64,000 nucleotides of DNA from Streptacidiphilus jiangxiensis (GCF_900109465.1 NZ_FOAZ01000005.1:204473-268472); one strand, 5' to 3'. Positions 34,346 to 46,032 are shown, numbered from the stretch's first letter. Numbers and translations: made by a program. Notes: generated from the sequence alone by a model not told the origin.

Positions 34346-35203
34346 ATGAAGAAGTGGCTCGGCGCGGTGACCGCGCTCGGGATGGCCCTGACCGTCGCGG
34401 CCTGCGGAAGCGGGTCGGGTGCCAAGGCCGCGCCGCAGCCGACGGGCGTCCCCACCGAGACGGCCTCACCGCTCGGCGACGGCACGTCCAACGACTCCGT
34501 CCCCGCGGCCCTGTGGGCCAAGTGGGGCCTCAAGCCGCTGCTCCCCGCGCCCGCGCCGCCGGCGGACAAGCCGGTCAAGCTGTCGGCGACGGGCAAGGTG
34601 CCGGTGATCTCGCACATCCCGACCACCGACAAGGTCGTCTTCATCACCCTCGACGACGGCGCCGAGAAGGACCCGCGCTTCGTGAAGCTGATGGAGGATC
34701 TGAAGATCCCCGTCACGATGTTCCTGACCAAGGACATCATCAAGAACGACTACGGCTACTTCAAGCCGCTCCAGGCGCTCGGCAACCGCATCGAGAACCA
34801 CACCGTCAGCCACCCGCCGATGAACACCATCTCGCTCGCGGCGCAGAAGCAGCAGGTCTGCGAGGACCAGAAGACGCTGACCTCCGTCTACGGCACCGCG
34901 CCCTACCTGTTCCGCCCGCCCTACGGCGCGGGCGCGTACACCGGCAGCCTCAACACCGCCGTCCAGGCGTGCGGCCCGCGCGCGATCATCCTGTGGAAGG
35001 AGACGATGCAGATCACGGGCTTCCAGTACCAGGCGGCGGACAGGAAGCTGCGCCCCGGCGACATCATCCTCGCCCACTTCCGCGGGCCCTCCGAGCTCAA
35101 GGGCGAGTCCATGGTGGCGATGTTCGTCAACATGGTGAAGCGGATCGAGGAGCAGGGCTTCAGCGTGGCCCGGCTCGAGGACTACATCGCTCCGCCGGCC
35201 TGA
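34346..35203 (+). CDS. Polysaccharide deacetylase lipoprotein (CE4/NodB fold)
   Basis: The 285-residue precursor has a lipoprotein signal (MKKWLGAVTALGMALTVAAC) with the lipobox Cys at about residue 20. The NodB-homology domain shows motif 1 VVFITLDDGAEKDPRF, where both metal-site Asp are kept, motif 2 NRIENHTVSHPPMN with the two His, and motif 3 LFRPPYGAGAYTG. CE4 enzymes N-deacetylate chitin-type or peptidoglycan sugars. Motif 1 reads LDDGAE rather than the classical FDDGP. The substrate is unknown. It lies 20 bases after tsaD, probably cotranscribed. Confidence 0.88.
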   Translation: MKKWLGAVTALGMALTVAACGSGSGAKAAPQPTGVPTETASPLGDGTSNDSVPAALWAKWGLKPLLPAPAPPADKPVKLSATGKVPVISHIPTTDKVVFITLDDGAEKDPRFVKLMEDLKIPVTMFLTKDIIKNDYGYFKPLQALGNRIENHTVSHPPMNTISLAAQKQQVCEDQKTLTSVYGTAPYLFRPPYGAGAYTGSLNTAVQACGPRAIILWKETMQITGFQYQAADRKLRPGDIILAHFRGPSELKGESMVAMFVNMVKRIEEQGFSVARLEDYIAPPA

Positions 35204-35207
35204 CCCT

Positions 35208-36374
35208 TCAGGCGGGCCGACCCACCAGCATCACGGGTGCACCGGCGGCCCGGGTCAACACCACGACCGCCGAGTTCACCCCCTCCGGCTTGATCTTCTT
35301 GCGCAGCTCCTCCGGCTCGATCGCGGAGCCGCGCTTCTTGATGACCAGGGTCCCGATGCCGCGCTCGCGGACCAGCGCCTTGAGCTTCTTCAGGTTGAAC
35401 GGCAGCGTGTCGGTGATCTCGTAGGCGGTGGCCCAGGGAGTGGGCGTCAGCTGGTCCGTCGTCAGGTACGCGATGGTCGGGTCGATGAGGGTGGCCTCCA
35501 GCTCGGCGGCCACCTCGGCGACCAGGTGCGCGCGGATCACGGCGCCGTCCGGCTCGTAGAGGTAGCGCCGGACCGGCCCCGGCTCCGGGTCCGGCAGCCG
35601 ACCGCCCGTCAGACTGGCCCCGGCGGGCAGCAGCGTCGCCCGGTGCGGCTCGGCGGCCTTCGTGCCGAACCAGATCGCCGCCTCCTTCACGTCCCCGGCC
35701 TCCGACACCCACTCCGCCTCGGCGTCCTCGGGGACGGCCTCGTGCGGGATGCCCGGGGCCACCTTGATGGCACCCACGGAGGCCTTGCGGGCGGCCTGTA
35801 CGGCCCAGCTGAGCGGCGGGGCGTAGGCCTCCGGGTCGAAGATGCGGCCGCGCCCGCCACGGCGCGCAGGGTCCACGAAGACGGCGTCGCAGCCGGTCGT
35901 GTCGACCTCCGCGACGTCCGCGCAGCGGGCCTCGATCAGGTCGGCCAGGCCCAGCGCCTCGGCATTGGCCTGCGCGACGGCGTGGGTGACCGGGTCCAGG
36001 TCCACCGCCAGCACCCTGATCCCGGCCCGGGCCAGCGCGATCGCATCCCCGCCGATGCCCGAGCAGAGGTCCGCGACGGAGGTGACCCCGAGCGCCCTCA
36101 TCCGCTGCGCCCGCCACTCGGCCACGTTGCGGCGGGTGGACTGCTCGACGCCGTTGGGCGTGAACCACATCCGGGCCGCGTCCGCGCCGAACTTCGGCTC
36201 CGCCCGGCTGCGCAGCCGCGCCTGCGCGAGCGCGGCGGAGACCAGCTCCGCCGGGTGCGTCCGCCGCAGCCGCGTGGCCAGCGCCAACTCGTCGCCGGGG
36301 GAGTAGTCCCGCAGCTCGGCCAGCAGGTCCTGGCCCTCGGGCGTCAGCAGGGCGTGGAGGTCTTCGGTGCGCAC
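35208..36374 (-). CDS. THUMP-like class I SAM-dependent methyltransferase
   Basis: The 388-residue protein has an N-terminal helical region, then a Rossmann methyltransferase core: motif I SVADLCSGIGGDAIALARAG, acidic motif VLAVDLDPVTHAVAQAN, and catalytic-type FVDPARRGGRGRIFDPE. A C-terminal THUMP-like domain includes LPFNLKKLKALVRERGIGTL and VIKKRGSAIEPEELRKKIKP. It is probably an RNA or DNA methyltransferase; the target is unknown. GTG 36374 (MRTEDLHALLTPEGQDLLAE) is chosen over a 18-residue extension. CACAAT lies six bases before the GTG without a ribosome-binding site, suggesting a leaderless mRNA. Confidence 0.85.
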   Translation of the reverse strand: MRTEDLHALLTPEGQDLLAELRDYSPGDELALATRLRRTHPAELVSAALAQARLRSRAEPKFGADAARMWFTPNGVEQSTRRNVAEWRAQRMRALGVTSVADLCSGIGGDAIALARAGIRVLAVDLDPVTHAVAQANAEALGLADLIEARCADVAEVDTTGCDAVFVDPARRGGRGRIFDPEAYAPPLSWAVQAARKASVGAIKVAPGIPHEAVPEDAEAEWVSEAGDVKEAAIWFGTKAAEPHRATLLPAGASLTGGRLPDPEPGPVRRYLYEPDGAVIRAHLVAEVAAELEATLIDPTIAYLTTDQLTPTPWATAYEITDTLPFNLKKLKALVRERGIGTLVIKKRGSAIEPEELRKKIKPEGVNSAVVVLTRAAGAPVMLVGRPA

Positions 36375-36421
36375 GGGACCATTGTGACGGGGCCCCGCCG
36401 TCGAAACACATGGGCGACGCG

Positions 36422-36448
36422 TTGGCACTCTGGTTGACCGAGTGCTAA
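36422..36448. promoter_or_regulatory. CIRCE element 1 (HrcA operator)
   Basis: TTGGCACTC-N9-GAGTGCTAA matches CIRCE (TTAGCACTC-N9-GAGTGCTAA) at all but one position. It overlaps the -35 of the groES promoter, so HrcA binding would block transcription until heat shock. Confidence 0.93.
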
Positions 36449-36462
36449 CCGCCGCCTACAGT
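36434..36462 (+). promoter_or_regulatory. groES-groEL1 vegetative promoter
   Basis: TTGACC (36434-36439) and TACAGT (36457-36462) with 17 bp spacing form a strong principal-sigma promoter whose -35 lies in CIRCE 1. Transcription would start near 36469, inside CIRCE 2. Confidence 0.85.
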
Positions 36463-36467
36463 CGTCG

Positions 36468-36494
36468 TTGGCACTCTCCACACGAGAGCGCTAA
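36468..36494. promoter_or_regulatory. CIRCE element 2 (HrcA operator)
   Basis: TTGGCACTC-N9-GAGCGCTAA is a second, slightly less perfect CIRCE 46 bp downstream, covering the transcription start. Tandem CIRCE sites at groES-groEL1 are known in streptomycetes. Confidence 0.9.
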
Positions 36495-36592
36495 GCGTGA
36501 GACGGTACGTCCGGCACCGCGACGACGGGCATGCCATGTCTTCACGCCCCAAGACATGTGTACCCCGGATCTCCGAAGGGGGAGGTCGGATC

Positions 36593-36901
36593 GTGACGAC
36601 CACCAGCTCCAAGGTTGCCATCAAGCCGCTCGAGGACCGCATTGTGGTCCAGCCGCTCGACGCCGAGCAGACCACCGCCTCTGGCCTGGTCATCCCGGAC
36701 ACCGCGAAGGAGAAGCCCCAGGAGGGCGTCGTCCTCGCGATCGGTCCGGGCCGCTTCGAGGACGGCCAGCGTCTTCCGCTGGATGTCGCCGTCGGCGACG
36801 TCGTCCTCTACAGCAAGTACGGCGGCACCGAGGTCAAGTACCAGGGCCAGGAGTACCTGGTCCTCTCGGCCCGTGACGTGCTCGCGGTCATCGAGAAGTA
36901 A
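36593..36901 (+). CDS. groES: Co-chaperonin GroES
   Basis: GroES caps the GroEL folding chamber. The 102-residue product begins at GTG ([20 protein letters not shown]) and carries the mobile-loop and core blocks [55 protein letters not shown] and [23 protein letters not shown] upstream supports the start; an in-frame extension to 36497 crosses the untranslated leader. It is controlled by two CIRCE sites and cotranscribed with groEL1. Confidence 0.97.
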   Translation: MTTTSSKVAIKPLEDRIVVQPLDAEQTTASGLVIPDTAKEKPQEGVVLAIGPGRFEDGQRLPLDVAVGDVVLYSKYGGTEVKYQGQEYLVLSARDVLAVIEK

Positions 36902-36916
36902 GACCTGACCAGCTGA

Positions 36917-38644
<1,728 letters not shown>

Positions 38645-38669
38645 CGCTGCCTGATCGCGTCGATCACGC

Positions 38670-38704
38670 GGAAGCCCGGCCCCCCTCGGGGGTGCCGGGC
38701 TTCC
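38670..38704. terminator. groES-groEL1 terminator
   Basis: GGAAGCCCGGC pairs with GCCGGGCTTCC and encloses a second stem, CCCCC-TC-GGGGG. It starts 25 bases after groEL1 and ends just before the convergent MOSC gene, so it may act on both strands. Confidence 0.8.
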
Positions 38705-38710
38705 GGCGTC

Positions 38711-39364
38711 TCAGACCCCCAACCGCTTCGCGGCCGACTCGCGGTGCCCCTCGGCCAGGCCGGGCAGATCCAGCATCAGGGGGAGCACCTCCGGCGCACG
38801 GGAGTGCAGCGCGCGGAAGACGTCCGCCGAGCTGACGCCGTGCTCCGGCGTGTGCACCACGGTGATCGCGTCGCCCGAGCGGATCACGCCGGGCGTGAGC
38901 ACCCGCAGGTATGCGCCGGGGCGCGCGCGGTCCGTGAACGTCCTGACCCAACGCTCCTGCTCCATCCAGCCGGCGAAGGTCCGGCACGGGATGCGGGTCG
39001 CGCTCACCTCCAGCAGCAGCGTCTCGCCGATCCGCCAGCGCTCCCCGATGACCGCGTCGGAGACGGCGAGCCCGGTGGTGGTCAGGTTCTCCCCGAACAC
39101 CCCGTCCGGCAGCGCGCGGCCGAGCTCCTCGGCCCACACGTCCAGCTCCTCGCGGGCGTACGCGTACACGGCCTGGTCCACCCCGCCGTGGTGCCGCACG
39201 TCGCAGATCGCGTCCCCGGCCAGGCCGCTGACGCCCTTGCGCTCGGTCGGCGCGGTGACCTCGACGGGGCCGTCCACGGGCTTCTTCCCGATGGCGGTGA
39301 CGCCGGGATCGGAGTACTCGGTCGGCTCCGGCCGCCCGACGTTGACGGAGATCAGGGTTCCCAT
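38711..39364 (-). CDS. MOSC domain-containing protein (YiiM-like)
   Basis: MOSC proteins carry the C-terminal domain of molybdenum-cofactor sulfurase and, in the YiiM/YuaD group, act in molybdenum-dependent reductive detoxification. This 217-residue protein begins MGTLISVNVGRPEPTEY and has the core GLAGDAICDVRHHGGVDQAV, GVFGENLTTTGLAVSDAVIG, ETLLLEVSATRIPCRTFAGW (with the conserved Cys) and GVIRSGDAITVVH. ATG 39364 is preferred over a 12-residue extension. TAGCCT lies eight bases upstream of the ATG on the minus strand, suggesting a leaderless mRNA. Confidence 0.88.
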   Translation of the reverse strand: MGTLISVNVGRPEPTEYSDPGVTAIGKKPVDGPVEVTAPTERKGVSGLAGDAICDVRHHGGVDQAVYAYAREELDVWAEELGRALPDGVFGENLTTTGLAVSDAVIGERWRIGETLLLEVSATRIPCRTFAGWMEQERWVRTFTDRARPGAYLRVLTPGVIRSGDAITVVHTPEHGVSSADVFRALHSRAPEVLPLMLDLPGLAEGHRESAAKRLGV

Positions 39365-39407
39365 GGCAGACAAGGCTAAGTCGCACCCTCCAGGAGGCAC
39401 AGCCTCC

Positions 39408-39507
39408 AGGGGCGCGAGGCGCTACCTGTGCGGCTCCGCCGCGTGGGCGCGACAATCCCCCGGCCGAAGGCCGGGGGAGGGTTCCTCGCGCGGTTCCTCG
39501 CGCCCCT
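39408..39507. repeat. Palindromic intergenic repeat, copy 2
   Basis: AGGGGCGCGAGG at 39408-39419 faces CCTCGCGCCCCT at 39496-39507. The interior holds a tandem TTCCTCGCGC and a nested copy of the GC-rich hairpin repeat (39455-39480). It separates the MOSC gene from the LysR gene. Same termini as copies at 7530 and 45787. Confidence 0.75.
39455..39480 (-). repeat. GC-rich hairpin repeat, copy 3 (inverted)
   Basis: On the minus strand this reads CCTCCCCCGGCCTTCGGCCG and continues GGGGAT, a slightly more symmetric copy of the element at 31847. It is nested inside palindromic repeat copy 2. Confidence 0.75.
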
Positions 39508-39537
39508 GAGGTCGTGCGACGTCCCTAAGCTGGCCCC

Positions 39538-40425
39538 GTGATCGAGGCCAGACATCTCCGCGTGCTGCGCGCCGTGGAACGCCAGGGCAGCTTCTCCGCC
39601 GCCGCGCGCGAGCTCGGGCTGACCCAGCCCGCGATCAGCCAGCAGATGAAGGCACTGGAGCGCTCCCTCGGCACCCCGCTCGTGGTCCGCGTCGGGCGCG
39701 GCGTCGCGCTGAGCGAGGCCGGCCGCGTGCTCGCCGAGCACGCCGCGGGCGTGCTCGCGGGGCTCGCCGCCGCGGAGGACGCCGTCGCGGGGATCGCGGG
39801 GCTGCGGACGGGCCGGGTGCGACTGGTCTCGTTCCCGACCGCGAGCGCCACGCTCGTGCCCGCCGCGGTGGCCGCGCTGCGCGTGGAGGCGCCGGGGGTG
39901 CAGGTGTCGCTGACCGAGGCCGAGCCGCCGGCCTCCGTCGGGATGCTGCGGGCCGTCGAGTGCGAGCTCGTCCTCGCCTTCCGCTACCCGTCCGCCGAGC
40001 CGGAGGACTGGAGCGATCTGGCCGTGACGCGGCTGCGCCGGGACCCGCTGGTGGCGCTTCTCCCGGCCGACCACCCGCTCGCGGGGGAACCGGAGCTCGG
40101 CGACCTCGCCGCGCTGCAGGCGGACCCGTGGATCGCCGGATGCCCGCAGTGCCGGGGGCACCTGGTGGACCTGTGCGAGGCCGCGGGCTTCACGCCGCGG
40201 ATCGACTTCGCGACCGACGACTACCCGGCCGTCCTGGGGCTGGTCGCCGCGGGACTGGGCGTGGCCGTGCTGCCGCGGCTCGCCCTCGCGGCCACGCGGA
40301 CGGACGGGGTCGCCGTCGTCCCGCTGGCCGCGGAGGTGGCCCGGGAGATCGTCGCGCTGACACTGCCGGACCTGGGACGGGTTCCGGCAGTGGCGCTGAT
40401 GGTGGAGAAGCTCAAGGGCCTGTAG
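39538..40425 (+). CDS. LysR-family transcriptional regulator
   Basis: The 295-residue protein has the N-terminal LysR winged helix (LRVLRAVERQGSFSAAAREL, then TQPAISQQMKALERSLGTPL and VALSEAGRVLAEHA) and a periplasmic-binding-like effector domain (RLVSFPTASATLVPAAVAAL, LVALLPADHPLAGEPEL, LGLVAAGLGVAVLPRLALA). A CxxC pair (GCPQCRGH) lies in the effector domain. TAAGCT six bases before the GTG start, with no ribosome-binding site, suggests a leaderless mRNA. The target is unknown; the divergent MOSC gene is a candidate. Confidence 0.92.
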   Translation: MIEARHLRVLRAVERQGSFSAAARELGLTQPAISQQMKALERSLGTPLVVRVGRGVALSEAGRVLAEHAAGVLAGLAAAEDAVAGIAGLRTGRVRLVSFPTASATLVPAAVAALRVEAPGVQVSLTEAEPPASVGMLRAVECELVLAFRYPSAEPEDWSDLAVTRLRRDPLVALLPADHPLAGEPELGDLAALQADPWIAGCPQCRGHLVDLCEAAGFTPRIDFATDDYPAVLGLVAAGLGVAVLPRLALAATRTDGVAVVPLAAEVAREIVALTLPDLGRVPAVALMVEKLKGL

Positions 40426-40480
40426 ACGAAGCCGACAGGCCCTGGTGGAGCGGTGAAGAAACGTTCCGTCAGCTCTCGTT

Positions 40481-40798
40481 TCAGTCGACGGGCAGCAGCG
40501 AGAGCGGATCGAGGGTGCGGCGGCGGGCCCGCCCCAACAGCTCCTCGCGTTCGTCCTCGGTGAGGCCGCCCCAGACCCCGTAGGGCTCACGTACCGCCAG
40601 TGCGTGCGACGCGCACTCCGCGCGCACCGGGCACCGCATGCAGACCTCCTTGGCGGACTGTTCCCGCGAGGTCCGTGCGGCTCCACGCTCTCCTTCCGGA
40701 TGGAAGAACAGAGAGCTGTCCACGCCGCGGCAAGCGGCGGAGAGCTGCCAGTCCCACAGGTCTGCGTTCGGGCCAGGAAGCCGTGAGTAGTCGGCCAT
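40481..40798 (-). CDS. whiD: WhiB-family iron-sulfur regulator WhiD
   Basis: WhiB-like proteins are small [4Fe-4S] regulators that bind the principal sigma factor. This 105-residue protein has the four cluster Cys at 23, 53, 56 and 62 (C-x29-C-x2-C-x5-C) and the turn GVWGGLTEDEREELL. The N-terminus MADYSRLPGPNADLWDWQL and the position beside bldM match WhiD, the streptomycete orthologue of mycobacterial WhiB3, needed for spore maturation. The ATG is preceded by AAGGGAT. It is divergent from bldM. Confidence 0.9.
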   Translation of the reverse strand: MADYSRLPGPNADLWDWQLSAACRGVDSSLFFHPEGERGAARTSREQSAKEVCMRCPVRAECASHALAVREPYGVWGGLTEDEREELLGRARRRTLDPLSLLPVD

Positions 40799-41262
40799 GG
40801 TCGTTGATCCCTTGAGTGGTGCTAGCGATTCAGTACGAACTGATGGAAATATGACTCATGCAGATCTAACGGACAAGAGGCCATCAGCGTTGCATAACGT
40901 GCCGATAACCATCAAATCCCATGAAAACGGACTAATCCACCACGTGGCGGGGAAGCGTGTCCTGCATGCGGGTGCACTCGTTGGGCCTAACGGCAAGCCC
41001 GACGAGGCGCGCGGTCGTCGTACGAGCGGCGCATTTGCGCCGGTGTGCACCGCGAGGTGGATGATCCGTAGCGGGTCAAACACGTAGAGTGGTGGAGGCT
41101 GCGGCCAGACCGTAACTCATTCGGGTGACGGTCGTTGGGAGTGCGGAGGCGGCAAACGGCACGGGCGTCGGGGAAGACGCCGGTCCACCGGAGGCCGTGC
41201 CGGTGACGATTCGTACCAGCCAGGAGGCTCAAGGTGACGCTCATCAGCAACGGAGGCGGGTC
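40799..41262. other. whiD-bldM divergent regulatory region
   Basis: This 464-base gap has no convincing gene. It is less GC-rich than its surroundings at 40840-40940. It should hold the minus-strand whiD promoters and the bldM promoter described at 41111. Apart from that promoter and the bldM ribosome-binding site (GGAGGCGG before 41263) I can assign no sites in it. Confidence 0.6.
41111..41138 (+). promoter_or_regulatory. Sigma-BldN-type promoter of bldM
   Basis: CGTAAC (41111-41116) and CGTTGG (41133-41138) are 16 bp apart, matching the sigma-BldN consensus CGTAAC-N16-CGTTGA at 11 of 12 hexamer positions. It lies about 125 bases before bldM, a known BldN target in Streptomyces. Confidence 0.85.
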
Positions 41263-41874
41263 ATGACTTCCGTTCTCGTCTGTGACGATTCCCCGCTCGC
41301 CCGCGAGGCACTGCGTCGCGCCGTCGCGACGGTGCCCGGAGTCGATCGAGTGACCACGGCCACCAACGGCGAGGAGGTCCTCCGCCGTTGGGTGGCGGAC
41401 CGCTCCGACCTGGTGCTGATGGACGTCCGTATGCCGGGTCTGGGCGGGGTGGAGACGGTCCGCCGTCTTCTCTCGGCCGACCCGGGTGCGCGCATCATCA
41501 TGCTGACGGTCGCCGAGGACCTCGACGGCGTGGCGCTCGCGGTCGCCGCCGGCGCCCGTGGCTACCTGCACAAGGACGCCTCCCGCGCCGAGCTGCGGGC
41601 CACGGTCACCCAGGCGCTCGCCGACCCGACGTGGCGGCTCGCCCCGCGCCGGCTGCGCTGCGCCGAGATGGGTGCGGCCCCCACGCTGACGGCTCGTGAG
41701 ATCCAGGTGCTGGAGGGCATGAGTCATGGCCGCAGCAACGCCGAGATCGGCCGTGAGCTGTTCCTCTCCGAGGACACCGTCAAGACGCACGCCCGTCGGC
41801 TCTTCAAGAAGCTCGGTGCGTCCGACCGTGCGCACGCCGTGGCACTGGGCTTCCGCTGGGGCCTGGTCCGCTGA
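41263..41874 (+). CDS. bldM: Response regulator BldM
   Basis: BldM is an orphan LuxR-type response regulator required for aerial hyphae and spores; as a homodimer or with WhiI it activates developmental genes. The 203-residue protein begins MTSVLVCDDSPLAREALRRA. The receiver domain has VLMDVRMPGLGGVETVRRLL and GYLHKDASRAELRATV, and the DNA-binding domain has LTAREIQVLEGMSHGRSNAE and LFLSEDTVKTHARRLFKKLG. Adjacent whiD and shbA and the BldN-type promoter support the name. ATG 41263 follows GGAGGCGG; a 46-residue upstream extension crosses the promoter region and is rejected. Confidence 0.93.
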   Translation: MTSVLVCDDSPLAREALRRAVATVPGVDRVTTATNGEEVLRRWVADRSDLVLMDVRMPGLGGVETVRRLLSADPGARIIMLTVAEDLDGVALAVAAGARGYLHKDASRAELRATVTQALADPTWRLAPRRLRCAEMGAAPTLTAREIQVLEGMSHGRSNAEIGRELFLSEDTVKTHARRLFKKLGASDRAHAVALGFRWGLVR

Positions 41875-41898
41875 TCGCCTGACCGGCTTGTGGCCTGC

Positions 41899-41932
41899 CG
41901 GGTGGGAGGGGGCATGGCCCGTTTCCCACCCG
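41899..41932 (+). terminator. bldM terminator
   Basis: CGGGTGGGA pairs with TCCCACCCG around a 16-nt loop that can itself fold GGGC-ATG-GCCC. It lies 25 bases after the bldM stop. Confidence 0.65.
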
Positions 41933-42060
41933 AGGGCGCACCATGGATGGTGTGACGCGGAGTCCGGCAGGGCGGGGGTGGTGGCGTGGCGGATAACGTT
42001 CCGATGCACAAGTCAGGGTGCGGTGTCACGTTTTCGCCGGTGACCAGGCACCATGGACCA

Positions 42061-42690
42061 GTGCGTGACGACGAGGCGAGCCCCGGCCAGGGGTCCGGTA
42101 TGCCCATCGGGCCGCTCCTCGAGCACGCCGTCGGCGGGGATCCGGACGCGGTCGACGCCCTGCTCTCGCAGGTCCACCCGCTGGTACTGCGCTACTGCCG
42201 GGCCAAGCTGGTCCGTCTTCCGGGCAACGCCCGGCACCACGTCGACGACGTGGCCCAGGAGGTCTGCCTCGCGGTCCTGTGCGCGCTGCCGCGCTACCGC
42301 GACGAGGGCCGCCCGTTCGAAGCCTTCGTCTACAGCATCGCCGCTCACAAGATCGCCGATCTGCAGCGCGCCGCGATGCGCGGCGGTCCCGCGCAGAGCG
42401 TCCCGCTGGGGGAGGAACTCCCCGACACGCCGGACGACGCCCTCGGTCCCGAGGAGCGCGCGCTGCTGAGCAGCGACGCCGCGTGGATGCGCGAGCTCCT
42501 GGCGCTGCTGCCCGAGCGGCAGCGCGAGCTGGTTCTGCTCCGCGTCGCCGCGGGTCTGACCGCGGAGGAGACGGGCGAGGTCCTCGGCATGACCCCCGGC
42601 GCGGTCCGCGTCGCCCAGCACCGTGCGCTGTCGCGTCTCCGCGCGCTGGCGGAGAACGGCCCCGAGGGCCCGGAGGGGCTCTCGGCCTAG
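42061..42690 (+). CDS. shbA: ECF sigma factor ShbA
   Basis: ShbA is the extracytoplasmic-function sigma factor that drives transcription of the principal sigma gene hrdB in streptomycetes; it corresponds to mycobacterial SigD. Region 2 reads [20 protein letters not shown] and [20 protein letters not shown]; region 4 reads [20 protein letters not shown] and [20 protein letters not shown]. Length 209 aa from GTG 42061. The name rests on family plus position between bldM and guaB. No ribosome-binding site precedes the GTG; CACCAT is six bases upstream, so the mRNA may be leaderless. An in-frame start at 41986 would add 25 residues. Confidence 0.88.
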   Translation: MRDDEASPGQGSGMPIGPLLEHAVGGDPDAVDALLSQVHPLVLRYCRAKLVRLPGNARHHVDDVAQEVCLAVLCALPRYRDEGRPFEAFVYSIAAHKIADLQRAAMRGGPAQSVPLGEELPDTPDDALGPEERALLSSDAAWMRELLALLPERQRELVLLRVAAGLTAEETGEVLGMTPGAVRVAQHRALSRLRALAENGPEGPEGLSA

Positions 42691-42754
42691 CCGGCAGGGG
42701 TGCGCGAGGCTCCCGGGTGGCAACTGGAGGATCGTCCCAAGTTCGGGAATGTGA

Positions 42755-44431
<1,677 letters not shown>

Positions 44432-44513
44432 CCGCCGCAGCAGCCGTCTGCTGGACCGGACGTCTCACGGAGCGGCCGCTCCGGTAGCCCGCGCTGAGGC
44501 GCAGCGTAGATTG

Positions 44514-44550
44514 AGGGCCCGCATCGCGAGGAACGAGCGATGCGGGCCCT
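44514..44550 (+). terminator. guaB terminator
   Basis: A perfect 14-bp stem, AGGGCCCGCATCGC with GCGATGCGGGCCCT, encloses a 9-nt loop. A separate 14-bp palindrome GGAGCGGCCGCTCC lies at 44469-44482, closer to the guaB stop. Confidence 0.8.
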
Positions 44551-44660
44551 CGGCCGTAGCGGAGCCGAAGCGGAGGGCGCATGCCGCGCGCGGCCCCTCC
44601 GGCGTTGTGCGAGATACTGGGCGCTGGCAGTCGCTGAGCACAACCGAGGGAGCAGTTCAG

Positions 44661-45773
44661 GTGACCGAGATCGAGATCGGGCGGGGCAAGCGGGGCCGGC
44701 GGGCGTACGCCTTCGACGACATCGCGGTCGTTCCGAGCCGCCGCACGCGGGACCCGAAGGAGGTCTCGATCGCGTGGCAGATCGACGCCTACCGCTTCGA
44801 GCTGCCGTTCCTGGCCGCCCCGATGGACTCGGTCGTCTCCCCGGAGCAGGCCATCGCGATCGGCCGCCTCGGCGGTCTCGGTGTGCTGAACCTCGAGGGC
44901 CTGTGGACCCGCTTCGAGGACCCGCGCCCGCTGCTGCAGGAGATCACCGAGATCAAGGACGAGGCCGTCGCGACGCGTCGCCTCCAGGAGATCTACCGCC
45001 AGCCGATCAAGGCCGAGCTGATCACCCAGCGCCTGAAGGAGATCCGGGAGTCCGGCGTCGTCACCGCCGCGGCCCTGTCGCCGCAGCGCACCGCCGAGTT
45101 CTCCAAGGTCGTCGTCGACGCCGGCGTCGACATCTTCGTGATCCGCGGCACGACCGTCTCCGCCGAGCACGTCTCCAGCGCCGCCGAGCCGCTCAACCTC
45201 AAGCAGTTCATCTACGAGCTCGACGTCCCGGTCATCGTCGGCGGCTGCGCCACCTACACCGCGGCCCTGCACCTGATGCGCACCGGCGCGGCCGGCGTCC
45301 TGGTCGGCTTCGGCGGCGGCGCCGCGCACACCACGCGCACCGTGCTGGGTATCCAGGTCCCGATGGCCACCGCCGTGGCCGATGTCGCGGCGGCGCGTCG
45401 CGACTACATGGACGAGTCCGGTGGCCGCTACGTCCACGTCATCGCCGACGGCGGCGTGGGCTTCTCCGGCGACCTGTCCAAGGCGATCGCCTGCGGCGCC
45501 GACGCCGTCATGATCGGCGCGGCGCTGGCGCGGGCCACCGACGCGCCCGGCCGCGGCTTCCACTGGGGCAGCGAGGCCGTCCACGAGGAGCTGCCGCGCG
45601 GCAAGCGTGTCGACCTCGGCACGGTCGGCACCACCGAGGAGATCCTCCTCGGCCCGTCGCACACCCCGGACGGCACCATGAACCTCTTCGGCGCGCTGCG
45701 CCGCGCGATGGCGACCACGGGCTACTCGGAGCTCAAGGAGTTCCAGCGGGTGGAAGTGACTGTCGCCCGATAG
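44661..45773 (+). CDS. guaB3: GuaB3 family IMP dehydrogenase-related protein
   Basis: GuaB3 proteins are CBS-less relatives of IMP dehydrogenase, conserved next to guaB2 in actinobacteria. Members from cyanobacteria have been reported to act as GMP reductases, while the role in actinobacteria is unsettled. The 370-residue protein starts at GTG (MTEIEIGRGKRGRRAYAFDD) behind GAGGGAGCAG. It has the barrel blocks FLAAPMDSVVSPEQAIAIGR and VIADGGVGFSGDLSKAIACG. The loop aligning with the IMPDH catalytic GSICTTR reads GGAAHTTR, so the nucleophilic Cys is replaced by His. It ends TGYSELKEFQRVEVTVAR. Confidence 0.93.
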   Translation: MTEIEIGRGKRGRRAYAFDDIAVVPSRRTRDPKEVSIAWQIDAYRFELPFLAAPMDSVVSPEQAIAIGRLGGLGVLNLEGLWTRFEDPRPLLQEITEIKDEAVATRRLQEIYRQPIKAELITQRLKEIRESGVVTAAALSPQRTAEFSKVVVDAGVDIFVIRGTTVSAEHVSSAAEPLNLKQFIYELDVPVIVGGCATYTAALHLMRTGAAGVLVGFGGGAAHTTRTVLGIQVPMATAVADVAAARRDYMDESGGRYVHVIADGGVGFSGDLSKAIACGADAVMIGAALARATDAPGRGFHWGSEAVHEELPRGKRVDLGTVGTTEEILLGPSHTPDGTMNLFGALRRAMATTGYSELKEFQRVEVTVAR

Positions 45774-45786
45774 TTGCACCCAGCCC

Positions 45787-45939
45787 AGGGGCGCGAGGCT
45801 CTGCCGATTCGCGGCTCCGCCGCGCGGGCGCGAGCAACCACCCACCGCGGACGGCCCTGCTCGCTCGGCGAGTCACCACACAGAGTGGCTTGTCGCGCTC
45901 ACGCGGCGGAGCCGCATGTCGGCAGAGCCTCGCGCCCCT
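45787..45939. repeat. Palindromic intergenic repeat, copy 3 (21-bp arms)
   Basis: AGGGGCGCGAGGCTCTGCCG plus one base at 45787-45807 is a perfect inverted repeat of 45919-45939. A second, imperfect inner pair (GCGGCTCCGCCGCG facing CGCGGCGGAGCCGC) follows. The element fills most of the guaB3-glpD gap and could act as a terminator. The termini match those at 7530 and 39408. Confidence 0.85.
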
Positions 45940-46032
45940 GAAGGTTCCTGCAACTGACTCCGTGCCTTTAGCCGGATCCCGCCGCACTTTCCGTAGTGTT
46001 GATCGGAAGGCCGGGCCATCCGCGGAGGCGTC

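Noticed and set aside
44469-44482. GGAGCGGCCGCTCC palindrome as a regulatory operator
   Set aside because: It lies just after guaB in front of a stronger terminator and is easily explained as part of the 3' end structure in GC-rich DNA.
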